Shown here one piece after another: positions 51,932-61,000 of a stretch of 64,000 nucleotides of DNA. The stretch is taken from positions 62,001 through 126,000 of the forward strand of contig JAIUOT010000056.1 of the NCBI GenBank assembly GCA_020161015.1, written 5' to 3'. Position 1 is the stretch's first letter. Every line of letters starts with the position of its first letter. Both the position numbers and the translations under genes were made by a program. Origin of the DNA: Actinomycetota bacterium (GTDB lineage Bacteria; Actinomycetota; Actinomycetes; Propionibacteriales; Propionibacteriaceae). The notes under the pieces were generated by a model. That model saw only the letters and a program-made list of their open reading frames with translations. It made no database searches and was not told the DNA's origin.

Positions 51932-52606
51932 TCAGGACCGGCGTCGCCGGGCGAGCCAGACGGCGGCGCCGGCCGCACCGAGCAGCAGCACGCCGCCCGC
52001 GACGAACCATCCCACGGCCACGGACCCGTCACTGCTGCCGGTGGGCTCCGGCGTGGTGCTGAACGACGGCCCGCCAGGAGTGCTGCTTCCCCCGGTGGAC
52101 GGGGTCGGCATCTCGCTGGCCGACGTCGTCGGGGTTGCCGTCGGCGTGGACGTGGCATTCGGATCAGGGTTGGCCAGCACGGGCGGCTGCTCCTCCTCGC
52201 CGATCCAGACCTCCTTCTGTGACTGGCTCCACGTGCCCTTTCCGTAGGCGAACTGGAAGGAACCGCCCCGGACGCGCCCATCGGCGCCGCTCGTGCGGTA
52301 CATCACGGTGTAGGTGCCCTTGGGAAGGTCGAACGCGAGCTGGGTGGTCACGTTTGTTCCCTCGACGATGAGAGCACCAGACGTGACGTTCCGACCGTCG
52401 GCGTCCAGCACAAGGATCTTCGCCAGTTTGGCGTTCGCCTTGGTGCGGAATGCGAGCGTGACCCAGCCGGGCTCGGCCTTCAGTTCCTGTCGCGCGGCCG
52501 GCTCGCTCGCCACGAGGTAGTCATCGACGGCGGCGGCCGGGGTGGGCACTGCGAGGGCCATCATCAGGGCAGCGCCGACACCGGCAACGATCCGCGTCCA
52601 CAGCAT
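51932..52606 (-). CDS. Secreted, membrane-anchored CopC-domain-like protein
   Basis: The start is the ATG at 52606 (MLWTRIVAGVGAALMM); the longer frame from 52672 begins before the signal peptide. The product is 224 aa. Order: signal peptide ending near AAA-VDD, a CopC/YcnJ-like immunoglobulin domain (about 25-120; LVASEPAARQELKAEPGWVT, LPKGTYTVMYRTSGADG), a Thr/Ser/Pro-rich stalk (about 140-190), one C-terminal membrane helix and an Arg-rich tail. The CopC copper-site residues (N-terminal His, HxxM) are not evident, so copper binding is doubtful. It stands alone between two plus-strand genes. Confidence 0.75.
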   Translation of the reverse strand: MLWTRIVAGVGAALMMALAVPTPAAAVDDYLVASEPAARQELKAEPGWVTLAFRTKANAKLAKILVLDADGRNVTSGALIVEGTNVTTQLAFDLPKGTYTVMYRTSGADGRVRGGSFQFAYGKGTWSQSQKEVWIGEEEQPPVLANPDPNATSTPTATPTTSASEMPTPSTGGSSTPGGPSFSTTPEPTGSSDGSVAVGWFVAGGVLLLGAAGAAVWLARRRRS

Positions 52607-52800
52607 TTCCGAGCCACGACCTTCCCTACGAAATCCGCTGCCAACCCTACCCCCGCACCCCAGGAAGGCCATTCCTCTCAGGTTCGTGGGTTATGATCCC
52701 TGAGGAAATCCTTAAGAAAAACGCTGTCTCCCAGGACCCGCCCGCCCGTCGCGGCGCAGAGAAGGACCCTGCGTGAGCCGCGTCGACAGCAGGGGGACGG

Positions 52801-54240
52801 ATGCCGAACACGGCCCGGAAGACGAGTTGGCTCCAGCGCGCGATCGCGGCGGTGGGGACACTGGCGCTGGTGACGGGGCTCTCGGTCTCCCCGGCGTCCG
52901 CGATCAGCTTCACGATCGACGGCACCACCGAGGAGGCGCAGGCCGTTCCCCAGGACCTGAGTGCCTGCCCGACGCTCACGTCCACCCCACGGGCCTTCGA
53001 GGCGTGGTTCAACACCGACGACATGGAGTACCGCGGCTACCTGGACGCGAACAACCAGTCCCCCTGGAGCTACGCGAACAAGATGGCCCAGGTCATCTGC
53101 GGCGCGAAGCAGGGCTCCTCGATCATGATCGGGATGTACTTCATCCGGGCCATCGGCACCACAGCCCGTCCCGAGTCCGACGCAGAGATCATCTGGCGGG
53201 CCATGGACTATGTGCGCAGCAAGCGGGGCGTGAGCATCGGCTTTGTCATGGACGGCGGGAGCATCACCCCCTCGTCGGCAAAGTCCAACATCTACAAGCG
53301 CCTCGTCGATTCCGGTATCGCCAAGGTCTACTGGTGCTACAACGGCTGTTTCAACACCAACTCAAAGAAGGTGTTCCCCTACGCCATCAACCACGAGAAG
53401 TTCCTGACGATCTCCGACACCATCTGGCAGAACGACGGCAAGACGCACCCCGTGGTCTTCTCCTCGTCCGGCCAGTTCGCCCGCAGCCAGGTGCGCACCT
53501 ACTGGCAGGAGGCGTCGCTGATCTACGGTGACCAGAAGCTGTACGACTACTTCGTCTCCCGCTACAAGAACATGAGGGTCTGCACGGGGTCCTACTCCGG
53601 CGGATCGGACTGCAAGGCCGGCAGTGCCTGGTCCGGTTCGGGCGACGTGGTGCCCACCCTGCGGAAGGCTCGCGGCATCTGGGTGGACAGCCTGTACCGC
53701 CACGGGACTGATTCCGGGCGCGGCACCTTCGTCTCGTTCAGCCCGCAACCCCAGGGCGTGGACGACTACTACACCGCGCAGTTCAACGATGTGGACTGCG
53801 CGGTCGACAGCAAGATCCGGGTCGCGATGTACCGACTCACGATCACGCGCGCGACGATCTTCGTGAAGGCGCTCGCCAGCCTGAAGAACCGCGGGTGTGA
53901 CGTGAAGATCCTGCTGTCGCAGAAGGGTGGGGCACAGACGGTCTCCAAGGACGTGGTCAAGGTGTTGAAGAAGTACAACGCGACCACCATGGTCCGCTGC
54001 ACGCGCATCCCGATCCACACGAAGATGATCCTGATCACCCCGTCGACCAGCAGCGCCGGACGTGCGCTGTTCGGCACGGCGAACATGACCACCTCCGGCC
54101 TTCGCTACAGCGAGGAGCACGTGATCACCGTGGACAGCAGGCGGGCCGACGCGGCAACGTCGGCTGACATCGAGCGGGTCATCGCGGTGTACCAGGCAGG
54201 CTGGAACGAACTCAACCAGGGGAACCGGGCATGCCACTGA
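52801..54240 (+). CDS. Secreted phospholipase-D-superfamily protein
   Basis: The product is 479 aa. A signal peptide (cleavage near SPASA-ISF, about residue 33) is followed by a two-lobed PLD-like fold. The first HKD-type motif is NHEKFLTISD, with SSSGQF downstream. The second is IHTKMILITP, with FGTANMTTSG downstream. Both His-x-Lys pairs are present, but the usual Asp spacing is imperfect, so it may be an atypical phosphodiesterase. Several Cys residues suggest disulfides. Its end overlaps the next gene by 10 bases, implying a shared transcript. An AT-rich stretch at 52690-52730 lies upstream. Confidence 0.82.
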   Translation: MPNTARKTSWLQRAIAAVGTLALVTGLSVSPASAISFTIDGTTEEAQAVPQDLSACPTLTSTPRAFEAWFNTDDMEYRGYLDANNQSPWSYANKMAQVICGAKQGSSIMIGMYFIRAIGTTARPESDAEIIWRAMDYVRSKRGVSIGFVMDGGSITPSSAKSNIYKRLVDSGIAKVYWCYNGCFNTNSKKVFPYAINHEKFLTISDTIWQNDGKTHPVVFSSSGQFARSQVRTYWQEASLIYGDQKLYDYFVSRYKNMRVCTGSYSGGSDCKAGSAWSGSGDVVPTLRKARGIWVDSLYRHGTDSGRGTFVSFSPQPQGVDDYYTAQFNDVDCAVDSKIRVAMYRLTITRATIFVKALASLKNRGCDVKILLSQKGGAQTVSKDVVKVLKKYNATTMVRCTRIPIHTKMILITPSTSSAGRALFGTANMTTSGLRYSEEHVITVDSRRADAATSADIERVIAVYQAGWNELNQGNRACH

Positions 54241-55919
54241 CGACCAGCAATACGATGACCTCCCGCCCGCGGGGCCTGCGGCACCTCTCCGGCCTCCTGG
54301 CCGCCATCGCCCTCCTCGCCGGACTGCTCGTTCCGGTCTCCGCGGCACGCGCCGAGCTCACCTACGGCAAGCCGACCAGCGTGAGCGCGGTGAAGATCTC
54401 CGGCTCCAACGGCATCAAGGTCACCTGGAAGGCTCCGAGCGGAACCCCCGCGCCCGCGGCCTACAAGGTGTCCTGGGGCACCAGCTCGAAGGCCACCAGC
54501 GCATCGTTCAACACCTACGTGACCGGCACCTCCGCCACCCTCTCCTCGGCGAGCATGCTCACGAAGAAGGCCTACTACGTGTGGGTCACGCCCTGGAGCG
54601 AGGCGAAGAGCAGCGGGACGGCGACGGGCGCCATCAGCTCCGCCGACAAGGTGACCACCTCCGGGTACGCCTACAAGGCCCCGATCGAGATCCATGCGGT
54701 GAACCCGACGAAGACCTCCATGGAGATCACCTGGCGAACCGTCACCGGCTCTCCGGGGTACGTGCTGCGCGCGTACAACTACACGACCGGCAAGTACTCC
54801 TACCAGATCGGGTACGACGGCAGCGCGATCTTCACCGGGCTCACGCCGAACACGAAGTACAAGTTCACGGTGGCGAACCGGCTCCTGATCAGCGGCTACG
54901 ACACCGTCCCCGGCGTGCGGGTCAGCGGGTGGTCCTCGGCAAGCTCGACGAAGTCGACCAACCCCACGACCGTGACCCTCCCCGACGCGACGACGTCCCC
55001 CATGCGCGACGTTCCCACCGACCTGGCGATGACCGACCGCGACTCGAGCAGTGTCTCCCTGTCGTGGACGCCCCCGGCCGGCTACGACCCCGCGACCGAC
55101 AAGTTCCGGGTCTACTGGGCCGAGGACCAGGAGATGACCGACAACGACGGGTACACCAAGAGCAGCCTGACCGGCACGAGTGGCAAGGTCACTGGCCTGG
55201 AGTCCAACACCAACTACTACGTGCGCATCCGGATGGTGCGCGAAACCGTCGTGAACGGCGTGGCGGTGGTCACCGCGATCTCCGACCGCACCCAGGCGAT
55301 CATGGTGAAGACCCGCTCACCGAAGGGATTCCTCACCGGAGCCATCACAGGTCTGGGGTCCAGCGACCTGAACGACTACGTCGCGACCGCGTACGGGCGC
55401 TCGAGCACCGGCGTTCCCAACGATGTGAAGGGCACGGCGAACGTGTCCGGCTCCGGGACGTTCAAGCTGGAGCTGCGGCCGGGGACGTACCTGATCCAGC
55501 TGGCTTACGTGGGGACGGGCAACTTCACCACCGTCTGGCTCACCAACGACGGGTCGACCGCCTACTCGAGCGCCGATGCCGACGCCCAGACGGTGAAGCT
55601 CGACGCCACGACGGCCGCGGGCACCGTTGCTGTCGGGACAGGCGCGACCATCACCGGGACCGTGACGAGCTCCGCGACCAGCAACCCGATCCGTGACGTG
55701 AACGTCTCCGCCCGCCTCACCTCCAACAAGGAGGTCGTCGGCCAGGCGTCGACCAACTCCACGGGTACCTACACGCTGAAGGGGCTTCCGCCGTCCACCT
55801 CCGTCATCGTGCGGTTCAACAGCTCGACCGGCGTCCACAAGACGAAGGACCTGAGTGCTCTGACCACTCCGGCCGCGAATGGCTCCAGGGACCTCGACAC
55901 GACCATGGTGCCGGCCTGA
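54231..55919 (+). CDS. Secreted protein with fibronectin-III domains and a carboxypeptidase-regulatory-like domain
   Basis: The product is 562 aa. A signal peptide ends near ARA-ELT (about residue 42). Three FnIII-like domains follow (about 43-145, 148-240 and 262-358, with SVSAVKISGSNGIKVTWKAP and SSVSLSWTPPAGYDPATDKF as core strands). C-terminal beta domains include a Cna-B/carboxypeptidase-regulatory type (about 465-555; TITGTVTSSATSNPIRDVNV, STGTYTLKGLPPS). There is no enzyme domain or sortase signal. It is probably a secreted adhesive or scaffold protein partnered with the PLD-like protein encoded just before it. Confidence 0.8.
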   Translation: MPLTTSNTMTSRPRGLRHLSGLLAAIALLAGLLVPVSAARAELTYGKPTSVSAVKISGSNGIKVTWKAPSGTPAPAAYKVSWGTSSKATSASFNTYVTGTSATLSSASMLTKKAYYVWVTPWSEAKSSGTATGAISSADKVTTSGYAYKAPIEIHAVNPTKTSMEITWRTVTGSPGYVLRAYNYTTGKYSYQIGYDGSAIFTGLTPNTKYKFTVANRLLISGYDTVPGVRVSGWSSASSTKSTNPTTVTLPDATTSPMRDVPTDLAMTDRDSSSVSLSWTPPAGYDPATDKFRVYWAEDQEMTDNDGYTKSSLTGTSGKVTGLESNTNYYVRIRMVRETVVNGVAVVTAISDRTQAIMVKTRSPKGFLTGAITGLGSSDLNDYVATAYGRSSTGVPNDVKGTANVSGSGTFKLELRPGTYLIQLAYVGTGNFTTVWLTNDGSTAYSSADADAQTVKLDATTAAGTVAVGTGATITGTVTSSATSNPIRDVNVSARLTSNKEVVGQASTNSTGTYTLKGLPPSTSVIVRFNSSTGVHKTKDLSALTTPAANGSRDLDTTMVPA

Positions 55920-55945
55920 CCGATGGGCGTGGGTAGGATCGCCGG

Positions 55946-58348
55946 GTGACCCCCCGCACCTGGCTCCGACGCCAGTACCGCCGTGCCCGACGCATCGCCG
56001 GGCGACTGGCCGGACGTGGCGTCCCCTCCTCGGATCTGTCCGCGGCGAACCCCCTGCTGATCGGGACGACGTCGTTCGCTGCACGTGTCGACGCCGGAGA
56101 GGCCGTTGCTGCGGCAGCACTCGCTGCGGCGCGCGAGTGCCTTGCGCAGGACAATCTGCCGGCCGCGCTGCGCCTGGGTCACGAGTTGGCCGGGGGTCGT
56201 GACACGGGGCAGGTGGGTGCGGCCGTGATCGGGCTCTGCAGACTGCACACCTCGGGGCCGGAGCAGGCCTGGCGGCGGTTCGCGGGCATCACGGACCCCG
56301 TTGTCGTGGCCGCGGCGGCACCCGAGTACTTCGAAGCGGGCTTCGTGATGGACGCCTCGGCGGCAGAGAGGGAGGCGCGTGCGCTCCCCGGCCTGCGCAA
56401 CACCGACCGGCCGGCACCGTCCGGGGTGCTGAAGGTGGCGCGCACCGCCTTCTCCGTGGGCCGAGACGACTGCGCCGGCATGCTGATCGCCGATGGGCTC
56501 TCGGGGACCTTCGGCGCCCTCACTCCTCACCAGGCCTACGAGTTCGACCGGCTCGCGAGCTGGCTGCCCGACGGGGTGCGCCGCCGTCCGCCCGAGCCTC
56601 TGGACGCCGACCTCCGCTTCGGCGTGATCGACTACAAGCAGCCGGACAACAGTTCGCGGAACGTCGGTGACTTCATCCAGACCCTGGCCTCCCTGGGGCA
56701 CCTCGTGCGCCATGCGAACCTGACGTTCGTCGGCGAACCCGAACTGCTCGCCTTCGTCGAGGGCCTGCGCACGTCGGTCAAGCCCGAGCGCCTGATGAAT
56801 GACACCGCCGCCGTCGTCCACCTGGTCGAGGTCCAGCGTGACGGCAACGTGTACCAGACCCTCCCGGAGCCGACCTGGGCGGTGATGTTCGGCTGGTACC
56901 TGCACCCGACGTTCGCCGGCGGCTACAACCTTCCCTTCAACCCGGCCATCCGCCCGTTGTTCATCAGCTTCCACCTCAACAAGCCCGAAGCCCTCACCCC
57001 CGAGGCCGTCGCCTACCTGCGCCGGTACGGGCCGGTGGGGTGTCGGGACTGGCAGACGGTGGCGCTGCTGGCCGGGGCCGGCATTCCGGCGTTCTTCTCC
57101 GGTTGCATCACCACCACGGTCGACACCGTCTTCGCACGCACAGGCCCGGACACGCGCACAGCGACCGGGTACGTGGACGCCCGCGAAGAGGTCGAGGGCG
57201 ACGACAACATCGAGCAGTCCGTGGGCGACATCCGACGCGACCCGCTTCCCACCAACCTGCGCCTCGCCCATGAGTGGGTCAGCCGCTACGCCGATGACTA
57301 CCGGGAGGTCGTCACCAGTCGGCTGCACAGCTACCTTCCGGCTCGGTCCGTGGGATGCCAGGTGACCTTCGACCCGGCGAACAGGTCGGACCCACGCTTC
57401 GGCGGCCTGATCGACATCGACGATGCCGCTTACGAGGCGATCCGCCAGGGAATCCTGTCCAAGCTGGCCGCCATGGTCGCGCTGCTCTCCTCCGGCGCGA
57501 ACGAGGCCGACGTGTACCGCCGCTGGCGCGAGCTGTGTGCGCCGGACGTGGCACGGGCCCAGGAGTACCTCGGATCCCTCACCATTGCCGCTGAGGCCCT
57601 CCCGGACGTCTCGGAGGGTCTTCCCCGCGCCGACCGGGTCGTCGTGATCGACGCCGGCCGCAACCAGCCGGCTGTCGCCCGCGCCGTGGCCGGCCTCGAG
57701 CGCTGGGCGCCCGGGGTGCCGGTAGTGGCGGTCGGCGCCGCCGCGACCCGGCTCCCCGCGCGGGTGCATTGCGTGACGGATCTCCCCCTGGTCGAACGCG
57801 GCTCCGCTGCACAACGCCACAATCTCCTGGTGGCATCGGTCCTGGCCTCACTCCCCGAGGGAACCCGGGTACTCACGCTGCCGCCGGACGCGCTGGTGCG
57901 CGGTCCCCTCGAGACCCTTTTCGAGACCGACCTCGGAGGGGCCGTGGTCGCAGCCCGTGCCGACGTCCGCCGCAATCGGCGCAACCTCGCGGTCCTGCTG
58001 CGCAGGATCAGCTCCCGGCAGGGGCCGGCGTGGAGCGATGCGCTGACGCTGATCGCGGAGGGCCATCGTCGGATCGGCCACGGGCACGCGCCCTTCGACC
58101 CGCGCGTCGCAGTGCTGGACATCTCGGCTCTGGCGGGCTCCGACTGGGGACGCCTCGCCCGTCCCCTGATCGAGACCTACGGCGCCAGCTGGGTCGAAGC
58201 GATGAACGTGCTGCTCGCCGGAGCGAGCGAGCCGCTCTCCCCGCAGATGGTCGGGAACGCGGCGCTCGAGGACGTCGAGGGCACGGCCGCGGTGGTCACC
58301 GGCCTCAGCCAGTCCCGGCTGCCTGCGGCCATGTTCACCCGCGCCTGA
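55946..58348 (+). CDS. Polysaccharide pyruvyltransferase-like and GT8-like two-domain protein
   Basis: The product is 800 aa from a GTG start at 55946. Residues about 215-530 resemble polysaccharide pyruvyltransferases: NVGDFIQTLASLGHL, LFISFHLNKPEALTPEAVAY, PVGCRDWQTVALLAGAGIPA and TSRLHSYLPARSVG. Residues about 570-800 look like a reduced glycosyltransferase-8-like fold (ADRVVVIDAGRNQPAVARAV, HNLLVASVLASLPEGTRVLT, PRVAVLDISAL), without a clear DxD metal motif. The first 210 residues are Ala-rich helices with no known family. It may decorate the surface polymer with pyruvate and another group; this is inference from neighbours. Confidence 0.75.
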   Translation: MTPRTWLRRQYRRARRIAGRLAGRGVPSSDLSAANPLLIGTTSFAARVDAGEAVAAAALAAARECLAQDNLPAALRLGHELAGGRDTGQVGAAVIGLCRLHTSGPEQAWRRFAGITDPVVVAAAAPEYFEAGFVMDASAAEREARALPGLRNTDRPAPSGVLKVARTAFSVGRDDCAGMLIADGLSGTFGALTPHQAYEFDRLASWLPDGVRRRPPEPLDADLRFGVIDYKQPDNSSRNVGDFIQTLASLGHLVRHANLTFVGEPELLAFVEGLRTSVKPERLMNDTAAVVHLVEVQRDGNVYQTLPEPTWAVMFGWYLHPTFAGGYNLPFNPAIRPLFISFHLNKPEALTPEAVAYLRRYGPVGCRDWQTVALLAGAGIPAFFSGCITTTVDTVFARTGPDTRTATGYVDAREEVEGDDNIEQSVGDIRRDPLPTNLRLAHEWVSRYADDYREVVTSRLHSYLPARSVGCQVTFDPANRSDPRFGGLIDIDDAAYEAIRQGILSKLAAMVALLSSGANEADVYRRWRELCAPDVARAQEYLGSLTIAAEALPDVSEGLPRADRVVVIDAGRNQPAVARAVAGLERWAPGVPVVAVGAAATRLPARVHCVTDLPLVERGSAAQRHNLLVASVLASLPEGTRVLTLPPDALVRGPLETLFETDLGGAVVAARADVRRNRRNLAVLLRRISSRQGPAWSDALTLIAEGHRRIGHGHAPFDPRVAVLDISALAGSDWGRLARPLIETYGASWVEAMNVLLAGASEPLSPQMVGNAALEDVEGTAAVVTGLSQSRLPAAMFTRA

Positions 58349-58388
58349 CTTGCTCGATCCCGATCGGGCGTCCGCTAGCTTTGGGCGC

Positions 58389-59063
58389 ATGGACAACACC
58401 CCGCCCAAGGTTGCCGTCGTGGTGGTCAGCTACAACGCTCTCGACTACGCCCGCAAGATGCTGGCATCGGTGCGCGCCACGCGCGGTGTCGACTACGAGA
58501 TCGTCGTCGTCGACAACAACAGCACCCGGGCGACCAAGCTGTGGTGGACTCTCCAGCGCTTCCGTGGTCGGATCAATCGCCTCGCGCTGCTCGACCGCAA
58601 CACCTTCTTCGCCGAGGGCTGCAACATCGGGGTGTCGATGGCTCCCAGGGACGCCACGCACATCCTTCTGCTCAACACCGACTGCGAGGCGCTGAGCCCG
58701 GACTGGCTGGCCCGTCTGATGGCTGCGCACGCCGGCGGTGCGACCGGCCTGCGGTACATCACCAGCGGCCCCTGGCCACGCGCCGACGGGTTCTGCCTGC
58801 TCGTTGATCGCGACGCCTGGGAAGACGGGCTGGACGAGTCGTTCCAGTGGTGGTGGTCCGTCACGGCCCTCGAAGCCCGCCTGCTGCGCCAGGGCCACCG
58901 GGTTGCCGCCGTGCGCGACTACGAGGACGTGCTGGTGCACCACGGCGGTAAGAGTGGCAAGGCCTTCAAGAAGGCACGCTCGGGCGATGCGAGCCGCGAG
59001 ACGGTCGCCGGGTGGTTCGAGGGCCACCACGTCACGGTCATCGACAGCCTGCCGAAGGTCTGA
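58389..59063 (+). CDS. Glycosyltransferase family 2 protein
   Basis: The start is the ATG at 58389, where GT2 similarity begins; 58350 would add 13 unrelated residues. The product is 224 aa, a short GT-A fold. VAVVVVSYNALDYARKMLAS, YEIVVVDNNSTRATKLW and ILLLNTDCEALSPDWLARLM are typical of rhamnosyl- or galactosyltransferase-like GT2 enzymes. The Asn-Thr-Asp takes the DxD place. Acceptor unknown; the neighbourhood suggests a cell-surface polymer. Confidence 0.85.
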   Translation: MDNTPPKVAVVVVSYNALDYARKMLASVRATRGVDYEIVVVDNNSTRATKLWWTLQRFRGRINRLALLDRNTFFAEGCNIGVSMAPRDATHILLLNTDCEALSPDWLARLMAAHAGGATGLRYITSGPWPRADGFCLLVDRDAWEDGLDESFQWWWSVTALEARLLRQGHRVAAVRDYEDVLVHHGGKSGKAFKKARSGDASRETVAGWFEGHHVTVIDSLPKV

Positions 59064-59068
59064 ATACT

Positions 59069-59089
59069 CCGCGGCCGGTGCAGCCGCGG
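59069..59089. terminator. Hairpin between convergent GT2 and glycerophosphotransferase genes
   Basis: CCGCGGC (59069-59075) and GCCGCGG (59083-59089) form a perfect 7-bp stem with a seven-base loop. It fills the gap between the two stop codons and could serve both strands. Confidence 0.5.
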
Positions 59090-61000
59090 TCAGGACTTCA
59101 CGCGGAACTCGTTGACGATCGACGCGGCGTGCGTGATCGCCTCCGCGGTGATCCGGTCGCCCTCGGCGACGAACGCCGCCACCGGCCCGGCCGGGAGGTC
59201 GCCCAGCACGTACTTCTTCATCGCGAGCCGCTCGTCCCGCAGGCTGTCCTGCCCGAGGGCGTCGTCGAGGATCGCGGCGAGGTTGGACAGGTCGCGCTCG
59301 AGGATGTAGGACGCCCGCTGGGTCGGGAACGTGTTGAAGTAGGTCTCGGCGTCGAGCTCGCGCGGGTTGGACGTGACCAGCGGGCGCTCGGTGTAGAGGA
59401 AGTCGGTGACCACGCTGGAGATGTCGGAGATCAGCACGTCCGCGGCGTCGAAGCACTCGTACAGCGTCATGGTCGACTCGGGCCCGACGTAGAGGTGGCC
59501 GCCCTCGGCCGCGGCCAGCATCTCGACGATCTCGACCCGCGCCGCCGCCATGCCCGGCCGCTGGACGCCACTGGCGGGGTGCGGCTTGAAGATGATCCGG
59601 ACGTCCGGCAGCGCCTGGAGGATGCTGCGGATCATGTCCGGACCCATCCGCTCCAGCGAGGAGTAGTTGGACTCCTCGTAGTAGCCCTCGAAGGTCGGGG
59701 CGTAGAGGATCGTCTGCCGGTGGTCTCCCGCGATCGGGCCCACCGTGAGGGCCTCCACCTGGGGGCGTCCGATGATCGCGTACTGGCTCGTCGGCATGTG
59801 GATGCCGGCGGCCTCGTAGCGGTCGATCGCCGCCTGCCCGGCCACCCACACCCCGTCGTACACCCGCGAGACCGGGTTGGCGGAGGTGGACTTGTCGGAG
59901 TCGCCGTGGTTGAGGAAGACGTGGCGGATGCGCGCCTCGCGGAGCAGGTGGACGTTCTTGCCGGCGTTGGCCAGGTAGTACGCCACGCGGGTGGTGGGGC
60001 GGATCAGTTCCTCGACGTGCCGGGTCTTCGGCGCGTACACCACCGGGATCGGCGTCGGCGCGATCGGGGCGAGGTGGCTGGCCTCGCGCACCATGATGAA
60101 GGACTTCTGGTGCAGCGCCTCGATCGGCGGCACCCACTGGTTGAGGATGTACAGCGACTGGCCCGCGTCCGCGGACATGTACACCACGGCCTCGGGGGCG
60201 AGTTCGTCGAGCTCGTCGGTGATCTCGGACTGGATGCGCTCCACCGTCCGCTCGGAACCCAGCCGGCGCAGGCTGAGGGCGTACCGGGCGGCCAGCACGC
60301 CCAGCCACAGCACGAAGAGCGCCCCCACGGCGACGTTCACCCACAAGGGCCAGACCAGCGCGTGCCCGAGGGCCCCCCAGACGCCCAGCAGGCTCTCGGC
60401 GAGGACGATCACCGGCGTGGGCCAGGCGGACGCCCGGTAGGCCTTCGCGTAGGACACGCTGGCCGCCGGCTGGGGCGAGCCGTCCGTGCGGTAGGCCAGC
60501 GCGGGCTGGCGACTGCCCAGCCACGCGGTGCCCACCCAGAGCACCTGCTGCGCCAGCTGGAGCGCGAGCACCGCCGCCGCCACCGACACGGCGAGGTTGG
60601 TGATCTCGCCGCGCACCAGGAGGCTGATCAGCAGCACGCCGCGGATCAGCTGCCTCACGTGCGGCGGGGCGCCGAGGCGCCGCAGCAGCAGCGTGTCGCG
60701 GACGCAGGCCCGCGACGCCAGCCAGTCGACGACGACGGCCAGGACGAAGATCGCGACCCCCACCTCGACCGTGCCAGCGAGGACGCACAGCGACAGCGCG
60801 CCCCACAGCACGCCGGTGACCAGCAGGTAGTGGGAGGCGAGCAGCCGGTCGAGCCAGCCCAGCCAGGACGGGGACTGCGGCGTGCCGAGGATCGCCCGGG
60901 CGAAGTCGAAGGACTGCGGCATCCGGACGACCTGGGCCGCGTCGACGGACTTCGGGTCCTCGGGCTCGTTGTCGGACTCGAACTGGTCCTCGTCACTCAC
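59090..61000 (-). CDS. Membrane-embedded CDP-glycerol glycerophosphotransferase (TagF/TagB family)
   Basis: The product is 636 aa. Five to six hydrophobic segments occupy about residues 60-245, after an acidic N-terminus (MSDEDQFESDNEPEDPK). The C-terminal half is the glycerophosphotransferase domain (HVFLNHGDSDKSTSANPVSR, TILYAPTFEGYYEESNYSSL, IFKPHPASG, ADVLISDISSVVTDFLYTER with RPLV). NHGDSDK replaces the TWHG box of the other copy (44914-47424), so the two may have different acceptors. Its start overlaps the tagH-like stop by four bases, placing it in the exporter operon. Confidence 0.88.
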   Translation of the reverse strand: MSDEDQFESDNEPEDPKSVDAAQVVRMPQSFDFARAILGTPQSPSWLGWLDRLLASHYLLVTGVLWGALSLCVLAGTVEVGVAIFVLAVVVDWLASRACVRDTLLLRRLGAPPHVRQLIRGVLLISLLVRGEITNLAVSVAAAVLALQLAQQVLWVGTAWLGSRQPALAYRTDGSPQPAASVSYAKAYRASAWPTPVIVLAESLLGVWGALGHALVWPLWVNVAVGALFVLWLGVLAARYALSLRRLGSERTVERIQSEITDELDELAPEAVVYMSADAGQSLYILNQWVPPIEALHQKSFIMVREASHLAPIAPTPIPVVYAPKTRHVEELIRPTTRVAYYLANAGKNVHLLREARIRHVFLNHGDSDKSTSANPVSRVYDGVWVAGQAAIDRYEAAGIHMPTSQYAIIGRPQVEALTVGPIAGDHRQTILYAPTFEGYYEESNYSSLERMGPDMIRSILQALPDVRIIFKPHPASGVQRPGMAAARVEIVEMLAAAEGGHLYVGPESTMTLYECFDAADVLISDISSVVTDFLYTERPLVTSNPRELDAETYFNTFPTQRASYILERDLSNLAAILDDALGQDSLRDERLAMKKYVLGDLPAGPVAAFVAEGDRITAEAITHAASIVNEFRVKS

